Assembly (NCBI RefSeq): GCF_001747095.1
Contig: NZ_MDGP01000001.1
Coordinates: forward strand, 913,001 to 977,000
DNA length: 64,000 bases
Source of the DNA: Roseivirga sp. 4D4
GTDB lineage: Bacteria > Bacteroidota > Bacteroidia > Cytophagales > Cyclobacteriaceae
Direction of reading: 5' to 3'
Under the pieces are notes generated by a model, which was not told the DNA's origin, did not search any database, and was given only the letters and a program-made list of their open reading frames with translations. Positions 49,376 to 58,523 of the stretch are shown here, piece by piece. Both the position numbers and the translations under genes were made by a program. How positions within the stretch are numbered: position 1 is the stretch's first letter; every line of letters begins with the position of its first letter.

Positions 49376-50974
49376 ATGGTAGATTTAATTAGCCTCGATT
49401 ACGTCATTATAGCTGGCTATTTTTTGGTAGTCTTTGGTATTGCAGCCTGGGCGACAATTAAAGAGAAGGTTAATGCCTCTTCGTCAGATTACTTTTTGGG
49501 AGGTAAGAATGTGGGTTGGTTTGTCATTGGAGCCTCATTATTTGCTTCCAATATTGGTTCAGAGCACCTAGTAGGTCTTGCTGGTTCTGGTGCCAGTTCA
49601 GGAGTTGCTGTTGGCCAATTCGAAATTCTTGCAGGTTTTATGTTACTACTTTTGGGTTGGGTGTTTGTACCATTCTATGTTAGAAGTGGTGTTTTTACCA
49701 TGCCTGAATTTCTGGAAAAAAGATATTCATCAGGGGCTAGAACTTACCTCACTTGGGTTTCAATCATTGCTTATATCCTTACAAAGATCTCCGTGACCAT
49801 TGCAGCAGGGGCAATAGTCTTTACAGCGATAGGTGTAGAGTTTTGGACAGGTGCACTAATCATTGTTGTCGCGACAGGTGTATATACAATCTTTGGAGGC
49901 CTCAAAGCAGTACTATACACGGATATGATTCAAATGTTCGTACTGATCGGTGGTTCTATTGCCGTTACAATTTTTGGTCTTCAAGCGCTTGGTGGTTGGG
50001 GAGAACTTCAAGCGACTGTAGGAGACAGTTACTTTGATATGTGGCAACCTATGGATCATCCCGACTTTCCTTGGACAGGTATCCTTTTTGGAGCACCAAT
50101 TCTAGGAATTTGGTATTGGTGTACCGATCAATACATAGTACAGCGTGTACTCTCGGCCAGAAATATAGAACAAGCTAGGAAAGGAACCATCTTTGGCGGT
50201 TTCTTGAAAATGCTTCCGCTATTTTTATTCGTAGTTCCTGGAATTATCGCTTATGCACTTTCTCAAAAGGGGATGTTAGAGTTGGAGAGTAACGATCAGT
50301 CGCTTATAGTGATGGTCAAGGCCATGGTGCCGGCAGGTCTTAGAGGGTTGGTGATTGCTGGTTTGCTTGCGGCTTTAATGAGCTCATTATCCTCTGTTTT
50401 TAATTCTTGCTCCACAATTTTCACAATTGACGTCTATAAAAGGTGGAAGCCAGAAACCCCGGAAAAGAAGTTGGTGGTAATCGGCCAAATTGCAACCATT
50501 ATCATGGTAGCTATCGGTTTACTGTGGATTCCATTTATGGAGAATGTGAGCGACTCGCTCTTTGTCTACCTACAGAGTGTTCAAGGTTATATCTCACCAC
50601 CAATTGCAGCGGTCTTTTTGCTTGGTATTTTCTTTAAACGATTGAATGGACAAGGTGCTATGGCAGCACTTCTGACTGGACTAGGTATTGGAGCTTTGCG
50701 TTTTGTGTTAGAGCAAATGCAAGATTCCCTTTCCGGAATTGTCTATGATTTTGCTACGTTCAACTTCCTTCATTTTGCCATATTCCTCTTTGTCATTTGT
50801 AGTGCTGTCTTGGTCGTTGTGAGTTTGATGACTCCCGCTCCAGCACCCGAAAAGACAGATGGAATTACCTATGAACGGGGAGTGCAAACGGAATCAGGGA
50901 AAAAGAAGCTCGATACTTTGCTAACCATCGTACTTATTGCGATAATCGCAGCGCTTTGGATATACTTTAGCTAG
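49376..50974 (+). CDS. Sodium:solute symporter (SGLT-like)
   Basis: A 532-residue SSS transporter with about 14 membrane segments. Signatures: SDYFLGGKNVGWFVIGASLFASNIG at the start of the first inverted repeat, SEHLVGLAGSGASSG, GGLKAVLYTDMIQMFV, and LWYWCTDQYIVQRVLSARN-type segment near residue 240. Relatives carry glucose, galactose or other sugars together with sodium. It lies 25 bp after the third GH16 gene and 7 bp before the PfkB kinase gene; a second sugar importer beside the MFS porter points to two distinct products being taken up. Confidence 0.92.
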   Translation: MVDLISLDYVIIAGYFLVVFGIAAWATIKEKVNASSSDYFLGGKNVGWFVIGASLFASNIGSEHLVGLAGSGASSGVAVGQFEILAGFMLLLLGWVFVPFYVRSGVFTMPEFLEKRYSSGARTYLTWVSIIAYILTKISVTIAAGAIVFTAIGVEFWTGALIIVVATGVYTIFGGLKAVLYTDMIQMFVLIGGSIAVTIFGLQALGGWGELQATVGDSYFDMWQPMDHPDFPWTGILFGAPILGIWYWCTDQYIVQRVLSARNIEQARKGTIFGGFLKMLPLFLFVVPGIIAYALSQKGMLELESNDQSLIVMVKAMVPAGLRGLVIAGLLAALMSSLSSVFNSCSTIFTIDVYKRWKPETPEKKLVVIGQIATIIMVAIGLLWIPFMENVSDSLFVYLQSVQGYISPPIAAVFLLGIFFKRLNGQGAMAALLTGLGIGALRFVLEQMQDSLSGIVYDFATFNFLHFAIFLFVICSAVLVVVSLMTPAPAPEKTDGITYERGVQTESGKKKLDTLLTIVLIAIIAALWIYFS

Positions 50975-50981
50975 TGATAAA

Positions 50982-51974
50982 ATGAGCAGAAAATACAAAG
51001 TAGCGGTTGTAGGGCCAATCCCTCGAGATCACATTACCACACACAGAGGTGAGGTGATCGAAAAGTATGGTTGTATTACTCATCCAGTGATTGGCTTGGC
51101 GCAACTACTGAGAGATCAGGGTACGGTTTACCCGATCTCACATATTCGTAAAATTGATACCCCAGCCGTTCGGGAAATATTCAAGCCATTTCCTGCGATT
51201 GATATGTCAGGGGTGAGTGACGAAGCTGACAGTGGGGACGTTATCAAACTGAAGTTCATCGATCAAAACTTCAGAGAAGAAAAGCAGACGGCATTTATGA
51301 ATCCAATCATGCCGAAGGATTTAGCGCCATACATTGACTGTGATGCTTTTGTCTTTGTACCGATCACAGATCATGAGATCGTTTTGGATACCCTAAAGTA
51401 TCTCAAAGAGCATAGCTCAGGGACCATAATCTTCGATGGCCATGGACCTACACATACCATGACTATAGGAGGAGATCGGCATAAGAAGTTTTGGGTCGAA
51501 AGAGATCTATGGTTACCATACATCGATGTGCTGAAGATGAACCTTGAAGAGTCATGGTGTACCTGGTATAAGCATGAGTATGCTGAAAGCGAATTGACCG
51601 ACCTTCTAGATGATATCGGACAGGATCACTTAAGGCCTATGGCTGATTACATCTTAGACAGGGGTCCAAAAGCGCTAATAATCACCACAGATGCGTCTGG
51701 CTGCAAAGTATTCACAAAGCCCAATGGTGAGTTGAAAGAAGAATTTGTCCCGTCCATCTTTATGGAACAGGTTATCGATACAACAGGCTGTGGCGACTCT
51801 TTTGCAGGAGGCTTGGCCTACGGTTTGAAGGATGGTGGCGACAACTTTATTTTATCCGCTATGTATGCCAATGCACTTGGCGCACAACGTACACAAGGCA
51901 CGACCTTCGAAGTCTTCAAGTCTCTTGATGAGACGGAGGACATGATGCGAGGTCACTACCCTGATTTTAAATGA
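50982..51974 (+). CDS. PfkB family carbohydrate kinase
   Basis: A 330-residue cytoplasmic sugar kinase of the ribokinase/PfkB family. The diagnostic C-terminal signature is DTTGCGDSFAGGLAYGL (266-282), with D272 the likely base; the usual GAGD reads GCGD. N-terminal VAVVGPIPRDHITT replaces the common GE-type start, so it belongs to a less usual branch. The substrate is not clear: glucose, fructose or a modified sugar is possible. Its stop overlaps the start of pgmB by ATGA. Confidence 0.85.
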   Translation: MSRKYKVAVVGPIPRDHITTHRGEVIEKYGCITHPVIGLAQLLRDQGTVYPISHIRKIDTPAVREIFKPFPAIDMSGVSDEADSGDVIKLKFIDQNFREEKQTAFMNPIMPKDLAPYIDCDAFVFVPITDHEIVLDTLKYLKEHSSGTIIFDGHGPTHTMTIGGDRHKKFWVERDLWLPYIDVLKMNLEESWCTWYKHEYAESELTDLLDDIGQDHLRPMADYILDRGPKALIITTDASGCKVFTKPNGELKEEFVPSIFMEQVIDTTGCGDSFAGGLAYGLKDGGDNFILSAMYANALGAQRTQGTTFEVFKSLDETEDMMRGHYPDFK

Positions 51975-52648
51975 TTTTACCTAAAGCATGCATATTTGAC
52001 CTGGATGGTGTTATAGTTGATACCGTACCAGCACACTACACTGCCTGGAAGGCCATGGCAGATGAAGTAGGTGTGGCCTTTGACGAAGCCGAGAATGAGA
52101 ACCTTAAAGGGGTAAGTCGTTTCGACTCTATGAAGCATATACTCTCCTTGGGCAATATTGAAAAGACTGACGAAGAGATTCAGGCCTATACTGAACGTAA
52201 GAATGAGATATACGTGGATATTATCTCCTCTATGACGCCATCGGATATTTTACCCGGTGTTGTTGACTTCATTGATAAACTCAAGGCCAATGGCATTGCC
52301 ATAGCCATTGGATCTGCCAGTAAAAACACGCCTACCATTTTAAAGTGTGTAGGGCTTGATAAGGTCTTTAAAGTGATTGTGGATGGTAACCAGATCACCC
52401 AATCAAAACCCAACCCAGAAGTATTTCTAAAAGGAGCAGAACAGCTTGGATTCTTCCCAGAAGACTGTTTGGTTTTGGAAGATGCCATATCAGGTGTAAA
52501 AGCGGCAAAGGCCGGAGGCATGAAGTGTATTGGAGTTGGAGACCCAATCGTGTTATCAGAAGCTGATGTAGTAATCAGCGATTTAACCAAAGTAGATATT
52601 GATTTTTTAAAAGCATTATACAGTAATGAAGAATTACATCAAGCATGA
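51971..52648 (+). CDS. pgmB: Beta-phosphoglucomutase
   Basis: A 225-residue HAD enzyme that converts beta-glucose 1-phosphate to glucose 6-phosphate. The nucleophile is in ACIFDLDGVIVDT (first Asp after the strand) with the second Asp two residues on. GSASKNTPTIL is motif II, QSKPNPEVFLKGAEQLG carries the motif III lysine, and VLEDAISGVKAAKAGGMKCIG is motif IV. The pair with GH65 is classical: GH65 phosphorylases release beta-glucose 1-phosphate. The gene overlaps both neighbours (4 nt with pfkB, 23 nt with GH65). Confidence 0.93.
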   Translation: MILPKACIFDLDGVIVDTVPAHYTAWKAMADEVGVAFDEAENENLKGVSRFDSMKHILSLGNIEKTDEEIQAYTERKNEIYVDIISSMTPSDILPGVVDFIDKLKANGIAIAIGSASKNTPTILKCVGLDKVFKVIVDGNQITQSKPNPEVFLKGAEQLGFFPEDCLVLEDAISGVKAAKAGGMKCIGVGDPIVLSEADVVISDLTKVDIDFLKALYSNEELHQA

Positions 52649-54926
52649 TCCTTGGTCGATCATAGAAGAAGGCTTTGTTCCAGAGTACAATAGAATTTCA
52701 GAAAGTATATTCAGTATAGGAAATGGCATGTTCGGTGGACGTGCCAACTTCGAAGAGCAATACTCGGGAGACACACTTCAAGGCAACTATGTCGCGGGAG
52801 TGTACTATCCAGATAAGACTCGAGTTGGCTGGTGGAAAAATGGTTACCCAGAGTACTTCGCTAAAGTATTGAATGCTGCCAATTGGATTGGAATTAATAT
52901 CGAATTCGATGGGGAAGCTTTAGATCTGCATACCGCTGAAGTCTCCGATTTCAGACGTGAATTGAATATGCAAGAGGGCTATCTACAGCGCTCTTTTACC
53001 GCCACTCTTCCGAGTGGAAAGTCTGTTTCAGTCATTACCACCAGATTTAACAGCATGGTGCGTAATAGGATTGGGGCCATCGCTTATCAAGTAACTCCAT
53101 TGAATTTCTCTGGAGAAGCCAAAATCACTCCATATGTTGATTTTGATGTAGTGAACGCAGACTCAAACTATGATGAGAAGTTCTGGGTAGAACAGTCTAA
53201 ACAGGCCGGTTCTGATTTCTCTTATATCGTGGCGAGTACGAAAAAGACGGATTTCTGGGTCGCAACGGGTATGTCGTTTAAAATAGGAGGATCATGGACC
53301 TCTAAAGGAAGAACAACTGCCGATCGCGACAAATACGTTGAAGTGACTGAAACAGGAAGTGTTTCAGAGGGAGAGGCCTTCACCATCTATAAGTATGCAG
53401 CGAATATCTCTTCGATGAACTTTGAGAAGGATGTGCTTGCCAAAGAATGTCAGACTCAGGTTGAAGATGCCATGTCTACAGGTTTCGATGCCTTGATGGA
53501 TGAGCAAAAAGCTGCTTGGATTGAAAGCTGGAAAAAGAGTGATATCACCATTGATGGAGATGTGTCTTCTCAGCAAGGTATTCGATTCAATATTTTTCAA
53601 TTGAATCAAACGTATACTGGTAAAGATGAAAGACTGAACATTGGTCCTAAAGGCTTTACAGGAGAGAAATATGGTGGAAGTACCTATTGGGACACTGAAG
53701 CCTACTGTTTACCATTCTACCTGGCAACTTCTGATCAGGAAGTAGCGAGAAACCTGGTTATGTACCGCTATAAGCACTTAGACAGAGCCATTGAAAATGC
53801 AGAAAAACTAGGCTTTACCGATGGAGCGGCACTTTACCCAATGGTGACTATGAATGGAGAAGAGTGTCACAATGAATGGGAAATCACCTTCGAAGAGATT
53901 CATAGAAATGGCGCTATCGCATACGCCATTTATGACTATATCAATTACCATGACGATAATGAATATCTCGTTGACTATGGTTTAGAGGTACTGATTGCTA
54001 TATCAAGATTCTGGGCACAACGTGTCCAATGGTCTAAAGCCAAGGAGCAGTATGTAATGCTGGGTGTAACTGGACCTAATGAGTACGAAAACAATGTCAA
54101 CAATAACTGGTACACCAGTAAAATGGCATTGTGGACCCTGAAATACACAATTGAGGGATTACAACAGTATAAGGAGAGCCCCAAACTAAAAGCACTCCTT
54201 GAGAAAATCAATTTCAAGGGTGTAGAAGAGACAAACAAATGGCAGCATATTCTAGACAACATGTACCTGGGCTATGACGAAGAATTGGGTGTGTTCTTGC
54301 AGCAGGATGGATTCTTGGATAAAGAGCTCATCAAAACCGATGATATGAACCCTGAGGATCGTCCGATCAACCAGAAGTGGTCTTGGGATAGGATTCTACG
54401 CTCATGTTACATCAAACAGGCTGATACGCTTCAGGGCGTCTACCTCTTTGAGGATGAGTTTGATATAGAAACCATCGAAAGGAACTTTGATTTCTACGAA
54501 CCACTAACGGTTCATGAATCATCATTATCTCCATGTGTGCATGGAATCCTTGCTTCTAAGCTAGGTCGCAAAGAGAAGGCCTATGAGATGTACATCCGTA
54601 CGGCTCGTCTTGATTTAGATGATTATAATAATGATACCGAAGATGGCTGTCATACCACCTCAATGGCCGGTACATGGATGGCCTTCGCCAAAGGTTTTGC
54701 AGGGATGAGGGTTAGAAATGGAGAACTCTACTTCAGCCCTTCATTGCCAGATCAATGGGAGGGATACTCGTTCAAAATTAAATTTAGAGAGCGTAACCTC
54801 AAGATCTCTGCCTCAAAGAATGCTGTCACTATAAAGAATGATTCAGCTGAGGGTTTAGAGCTTTACGTCTTTGACGATAAGCATTCATTAGCTGGAAATA
54901 GTGAAATCATCATTGATATGCCTTAA
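52626..54926 (+). CDS. GH65 family phosphorylase (maltose-phosphorylase type)
   Basis: A 766-residue inverting phosphorylase that splits an alpha-glucoside with phosphate to give beta-glucose 1-phosphate. Residues 1-260 are the beta-sandwich domain; the (alpha/alpha)6 barrel follows. The catalytic acid is E486 in VTGPNEYEN, W355/D356 line the donor site, and the phosphate-binding signatures HESSLSP (630-636) and GCHTTSMAGTW (674-684) mark a phosphorylase rather than hydrolase. Maltose is the usual substrate in Bacteroidota; trehalose, kojibiose or nigerose cannot be excluded. Cytoplasmic (no signal). Last gene of the locus. Confidence 0.9.
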   Translation: MKNYIKHDPWSIIEEGFVPEYNRISESIFSIGNGMFGGRANFEEQYSGDTLQGNYVAGVYYPDKTRVGWWKNGYPEYFAKVLNAANWIGINIEFDGEALDLHTAEVSDFRRELNMQEGYLQRSFTATLPSGKSVSVITTRFNSMVRNRIGAIAYQVTPLNFSGEAKITPYVDFDVVNADSNYDEKFWVEQSKQAGSDFSYIVASTKKTDFWVATGMSFKIGGSWTSKGRTTADRDKYVEVTETGSVSEGEAFTIYKYAANISSMNFEKDVLAKECQTQVEDAMSTGFDALMDEQKAAWIESWKKSDITIDGDVSSQQGIRFNIFQLNQTYTGKDERLNIGPKGFTGEKYGGSTYWDTEAYCLPFYLATSDQEVARNLVMYRYKHLDRAIENAEKLGFTDGAALYPMVTMNGEECHNEWEITFEEIHRNGAIAYAIYDYINYHDDNEYLVDYGLEVLIAISRFWAQRVQWSKAKEQYVMLGVTGPNEYENNVNNNWYTSKMALWTLKYTIEGLQQYKESPKLKALLEKINFKGVEETNKWQHILDNMYLGYDEELGVFLQQDGFLDKELIKTDDMNPEDRPINQKWSWDRILRSCYIKQADTLQGVYLFEDEFDIETIERNFDFYEPLTVHESSLSPCVHGILASKLGRKEKAYEMYIRTARLDLDDYNNDTEDGCHTTSMAGTWMAFAKGFAGMRVRNGELYFSPSLPDQWEGYSFKIKFRERNLKISASKNAVTIKNDSAEGLELYVFDDKHSLAGNSEIIIDMP

Positions 54927-54945
54927 CAGCTCTTACGAGTATATA

Positions 54946-54980
54946 AAAAGGCCTATTGAGAAATCAATAGGCTTTTTTTG
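54946..54980. terminator. Bidirectional rho-independent terminator
   Basis: GCCTATTG pairs with CAATAGGC around a 6-nt loop, flanked by A residues on the left and seven T on the right. It serves the GH65 gene (plus) and the amidase gene (minus), which converge here. Confidence 0.92.
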
Positions 54981-54997
54981 GCTTTCATTTATCATAA

Positions 54998-56011
54998 TCA
55001 CTTGGATTTGCTGTAGTCCAAAGTTAGTCCCTCGGCAATCCACTTGGCCAAAGCATCCCGATTAGTAGCATTTAGAATACGCCTTTGGTCTGCAGTGTTT
55101 TTTAGATTGCCCAGTTCGATATAAACCACCGGGGGAAGAGTATTCCGAATAACATAGAGATTGCTTCGACTCTCTACTGTGCCGGTATACTTTCGATTGG
55201 GTTGATACTTGGCGTACTTCTGTTTGAAGGTCTTTTGAAGGTTAGTAGCTAATCGCTTGCCTGATTTACTGTTTTTATGATGATAGAAGAAAACGTCAAT
55301 TTTCTCTCTTTGACTACGGCTATCCACATGAGTAACCACTAGGCGTTGATAGGCCTTTCCATTTTGCTTAAAGAGCTTGTTAACGGAAGCCGTTCGCTGT
55401 CTTAAGCGCAGTTTCTGACTTCTTGGAATCTTCTGGTTCGGGTAGTTGACTTCATCATAGTCCACTTTGAGAATACTCTCATCTCTGATACCATCATTTT
55501 TGTCCTGAATTATTAAGTAAACTTCAGCACCCTGAGCTAACAGACTTCTGGCCAATCTGAGGGTTACGTCATAGGCATACTCATCTTCTGAGATGGTTCT
55601 TCCACTACGTTTTGCAACCGCTCCCGGATCGGGTCCGCCATGGCCTGAAATGAGATAATAGATAGCTCCTTTTAGGGCGTTACTTTCTATGGGTACTTTA
55701 GCGTACTTTTTGCCGAAAAGAGGAAAGTCGATTGACTTGTCATCAGCAGATGAAGAACTTGTTGTACCACTACCTTCGTTTGGAAGTATATACTTCTTGC
55801 CGATGAACAGACCATTGGAGCGGCTGATATTCTTTTTGTTCAGGCGTACGAACTCTTTGTAATACTTAATTGGGTCAAACCCGTTCTTAATCAGTATTTT
55901 ATGGATGCCATCTCCAGATACAGCAATAACCGTTTTTGGGGTCGATTGGGCGATGGAGGTATTAATCCAGAAGGCTTGAAGGAGTATAAAGAGAAGTAAA
56001 AATCTTTTCAC
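54998..56011 (-). CDS. N-acetylmuramoyl-L-alanine amidase with LysM-like N-terminus
   Basis: An exported cell-wall hydrolase. The signal peptide starts KRFLLLFILLQAFW; the GTG at 56011 is the natural start, although the frame reaches an ATG at 56068. A LysM-like module (VSGDGIHKILIKNGFDPIKY through NGLFIGKKYILP) is followed by an Amidase_3 domain: zinc ligands H in YLISGHGGPDPGA, E in EDEYAYDVTLRL and H in VVTHVDSR, and the catalytic glutamate in VYIELGNLKN. It cuts the amide between peptide stem and glycan. Role in division or wall turnover; no partner nearby. Confidence 0.88.
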   Translation of the reverse strand: MKRFLLLFILLQAFWINTSIAQSTPKTVIAVSGDGIHKILIKNGFDPIKYYKEFVRLNKKNISRSNGLFIGKKYILPNEGSGTTSSSSADDKSIDFPLFGKKYAKVPIESNALKGAIYYLISGHGGPDPGAVAKRSGRTISEDEYAYDVTLRLARSLLAQGAEVYLIIQDKNDGIRDESILKVDYDEVNYPNQKIPRSQKLRLRQRTASVNKLFKQNGKAYQRLVVTHVDSRSQREKIDVFFYHHKNSKSGKRLATNLQKTFKQKYAKYQPNRKYTGTVESRSNLYVIRNTLPPVVYIELGNLKNTADQRRILNATNRDALAKWIAEGLTLDYSKSK

Positions 56012-56163
56012 TGAGCTGCCATCGCAATCAGATTTGAAGATGCTAAAATTTAGGATGATTGTCAACATAGTTTTGGGCTATGTGAAGAACACTTCTTTGA
56101 TTGGGGATGTGTTTTAGCAAGTTCTCACGTTCGTATGTTTTTAGATAGTACTAGCTTTAGTCC

Positions 56164-56904
56164 ATGAAGCAAATTTTGATACTCTTCGTTTTAGGCATTT
56201 CACTTCAAGCTTCAAATGCCCAAATCACCAGTACAGGTCAATTGTTGGATGCCATGCAAGTGAAGAATCGTAGTGACTGGTTCAAAGAATTCACTTTCAC
56301 GCAAGAGACGATTCGGTACAATCAGAATGGAGCCGTCAGAGATACAGCCATATGGTACGAGGCAGTGAGTTATCCTGACCTATTTAGAATTGATTATAAC
56401 GATCAAGGACGTTTCGTGATTTTCAGAAATGATTCTGCCTATCGCTTTCATGATTACAACTTCCAATCGGCTCGCTTTGAGCCTCAAGAGTTCTTACTCT
56501 TTAAAGGAGGAATGTATTTTATTTCGCCTGCCAAGGTGATGGATAAGCTCAAAGAATATGGTTATGACACATCCGTTTTCCGCGAGGATCGATTAAATGG
56601 CAAACGAGCATATGTTGTTGGGGCGAAGGAAGGAGATTTGGAAACGAAGCAGTTTTGGATCGATGCCGATCACTTCTACACCGTAAGAAGAATTAGTAAA
56701 ACGGGGAGGGGAGCTGTATTAGATGTTCAATACAGTGACCATAAAAAAGTAGAAGGGGGATGGGTAGAACAAACCGTAACCTTTTTCTTGGATGGAAGAA
56801 TGTTGCAAATAGAGCACTATTTGGATATTGACGCATCTAAGGGCCTATCAAAAGATGTTTTTGATCCAGCGAACCCCAACAAATATTGGTATAAAAAGAA
56901 GTGA
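56164..56904 (+). CDS. Exported LolA-like protein of unknown role
   Basis: A 246-residue protein with a signal peptide (about 1-20). The mature part has the half-barrel pattern of LolA/LolB-type lipid carriers: a long first helix (QLLDAMQVKNRSDWFKEFTF), repeated amphipathic strands (YPDLFRIDYNDQGRFVIFRN, KRAYVVGAKEGDLETKQFW), and a final helix. No lipobox. LolA itself is usually encoded near ftsK; this copy is isolated, so a different hydrophobic cargo is possible. It is divergent from the amidase gene and 122 bp upstream of another exported protein. Confidence 0.65.
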   Translation: MKQILILFVLGISLQASNAQITSTGQLLDAMQVKNRSDWFKEFTFTQETIRYNQNGAVRDTAIWYEAVSYPDLFRIDYNDQGRFVIFRNDSAYRFHDYNFQSARFEPQEFLLFKGGMYFISPAKVMDKLKEYGYDTSVFREDRLNGKRAYVVGAKEGDLETKQFWIDADHFYTVRRISKTGRGAVLDVQYSDHKKVEGGWVEQTVTFFLDGRMLQIEHYLDIDASKGLSKDVFDPANPNKYWYKKK

Positions 56905-57026
56905 AAACGCACTCCTCGTTTACAACGTATTAGACATAGTGTTTGTCAGTCTAAATGAAAAGATATATTCTGAGGTGGATTCCTTCCTAGGTTCTTTTCT
57001 AAATTCACTTTTGACATAATGATACT

Positions 57027-58523
57027 ATGAAGCGACTACTTTTTGGCCTTTTTACCCTTCTCAACCTTGGCGTCTTGGCTCAGGATGATGTTACTGCGAG
57101 TTTTAAAGGGGCATACAATGTGTATCCTGTTGATACATTGGGCGTAGTATTGCTGAACAGAAATATGGTGCAGCTTAGCACTGGAGACCTAGCCTTAGAA
57201 TATTCGGGACTGAATCATGAATTAGAGCAGACATGGAAGAACATGTATCCCTTTTCCAAAGGAATGTCTCCTGTCTTTCAACAAGTATCCCCAAAAGGAA
57301 TAATACTCCTCTTTGCCGATAAATCAGGCAAGCGCTATGAGTTAATCAAAGCGAATACAGAATACGGAGATTATGAACGTTCCAGGTATGAATTTTCAGG
57401 TGCGGTTCAGGTTAGTCAAGTAGAGACTTATTATGATCATGTGTGGATGACTGGGCTCATCGGTCCGAATCCAGTCATCTTTAAACTGAAGTCCGATAAC
57501 TCTTTTGAAACAATACCTGTAGGGGTGCCGGGCAGAGTAAAGTATATCGGTGAAACTAAGTTTGATCCAGAAACGAAGGGATTGAATTTTTTGATACTGG
57601 CAGATATTCAAAAGAAAGATGCTTTGATCTGGAGATCACTTAATCTGCAAGGCAATGTTCTGAGAAATGAAATGCTGGCATCTTTTGAAAAGAAGAAGGT
57701 GAGAGCTGTGAAAGCGATCTATACAGCTAACAATGCGCTTATTGCGGGTACTTACAGTGTTGGTACGAAAGATAAGGTTGAGGGGCTTTTTTGGGGAAAA
57801 ATTGATGGTAGAGAAGGGGCTTTAAGTCATGAAGCATTTAAATCACTAAAGGGCATTTCGACCTATCAGACATTTGAGGACTTATCCTCCGAAGGTTTTG
57901 AGAAAGCCAAGGAAAAGAAGTTTCGAGGGGCCAATGCATCTGTATTCATGGACGGGTTGAGATTGAATGAGAATGGACAGTTAATGGTGGCTCTTGAGGT
58001 GTTTAAGCCTGAATACCGAAGTAGGGGAGCTTTAGAAAGAGAGTTTATCGCGAGGGATCGTACGGCCCAGATTGATCAGAATGTATATGGAAGAAGGAAT
58101 GTCTTCGAGGCCAATGGTGGAAGGGACTTAGAAGGACGGATTGATAGGGCCTCCGCCACAGATCAGATACAAATGAGATTTATGAATCAAAGTTTGAGCA
58201 AGGCAGTCAATCAGGGCATATCTTATAATCACACCGCCTATTTGAAAATAGCTTCTGATTTGAAGATAGTTGAATCTCAAGGCCTTGCCTTTGACCTGAT
58301 CGATTTTGGTAGATTGGCAAGGGTGAACCACTTTATAGGTAGCCATTTTCAATATCCTCAAGCCCACACCTATCAATCGTTTGACGTCAGTTCAAAAGCT
58401 CTTAATTCATTGAAGGTAGACGAGGATATATCCTTAATGAATTGGTCTCAAGATCGTCTTTTGAAAGTCCAGTTTGATGAGGATAATAAACGACTGAATC
58501 TATCGGTTCTGCGACTCAACTGA
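57027..58523 (+). CDS. Large exported protein of unknown function
   Basis: I do not recognise a family. A 498-residue protein with a signal peptide (MKRLLFGLFTLLNLGVLAQ). The mature part is rich in short beta strands with spaced aromatic residues (for example GIILLFADKSGKRYELI, HVWMTGLIGPNPVIFKLKSD), a pattern that suggests a beta-propeller, then a charged helical stretch around residues 290-380. No catalytic motif or lipobox was seen. Its 3' end overlaps the convergent gene by 24 bp. Role unknown; envelope location by signal only. Confidence 0.65.
   Translation: MKRLLFGLFTLLNLGVLAQDDVTASFKGAYNVYPVDTLGVVLLNRNMVQLSTGDLALEYSGLNHELEQTWKNMYPFSKGMSPVFQQVSPKGIILLFADKSGKRYELIKANTEYGDYERSRYEFSGAVQVSQVETYYDHVWMTGLIGPNPVIFKLKSDNSFETIPVGVPGRVKYIGETKFDPETKGLNFLILADIQKKDALIWRSLNLQGNVLRNEMLASFEKKKVRAVKAIYTANNALIAGTYSVGTKDKVEGLFWGKIDGREGALSHEAFKSLKGISTYQTFEDLSSEGFEKAKEKKFRGANASVFMDGLRLNENGQLMVALEVFKPEYRSRGALEREFIARDRTAQIDQNVYGRRNVFEANGGRDLEGRIDRASATDQIQMRFMNQSLSKAVNQGISYNHTAYLKIASDLKIVESQGLAFDLIDFGRLARVNHFIGSHFQYPQAHTYQSFDVSSKALNSLKVDEDISLMNWSQDRLLKVQFDEDNKRLNLSVLRLN

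Noticed and set aside
43728..54926. Classical polysaccharide utilisation locus with SusC/SusD
   Set aside because: No TonB-dependent receptor or SusD-type gene was found within the locus.
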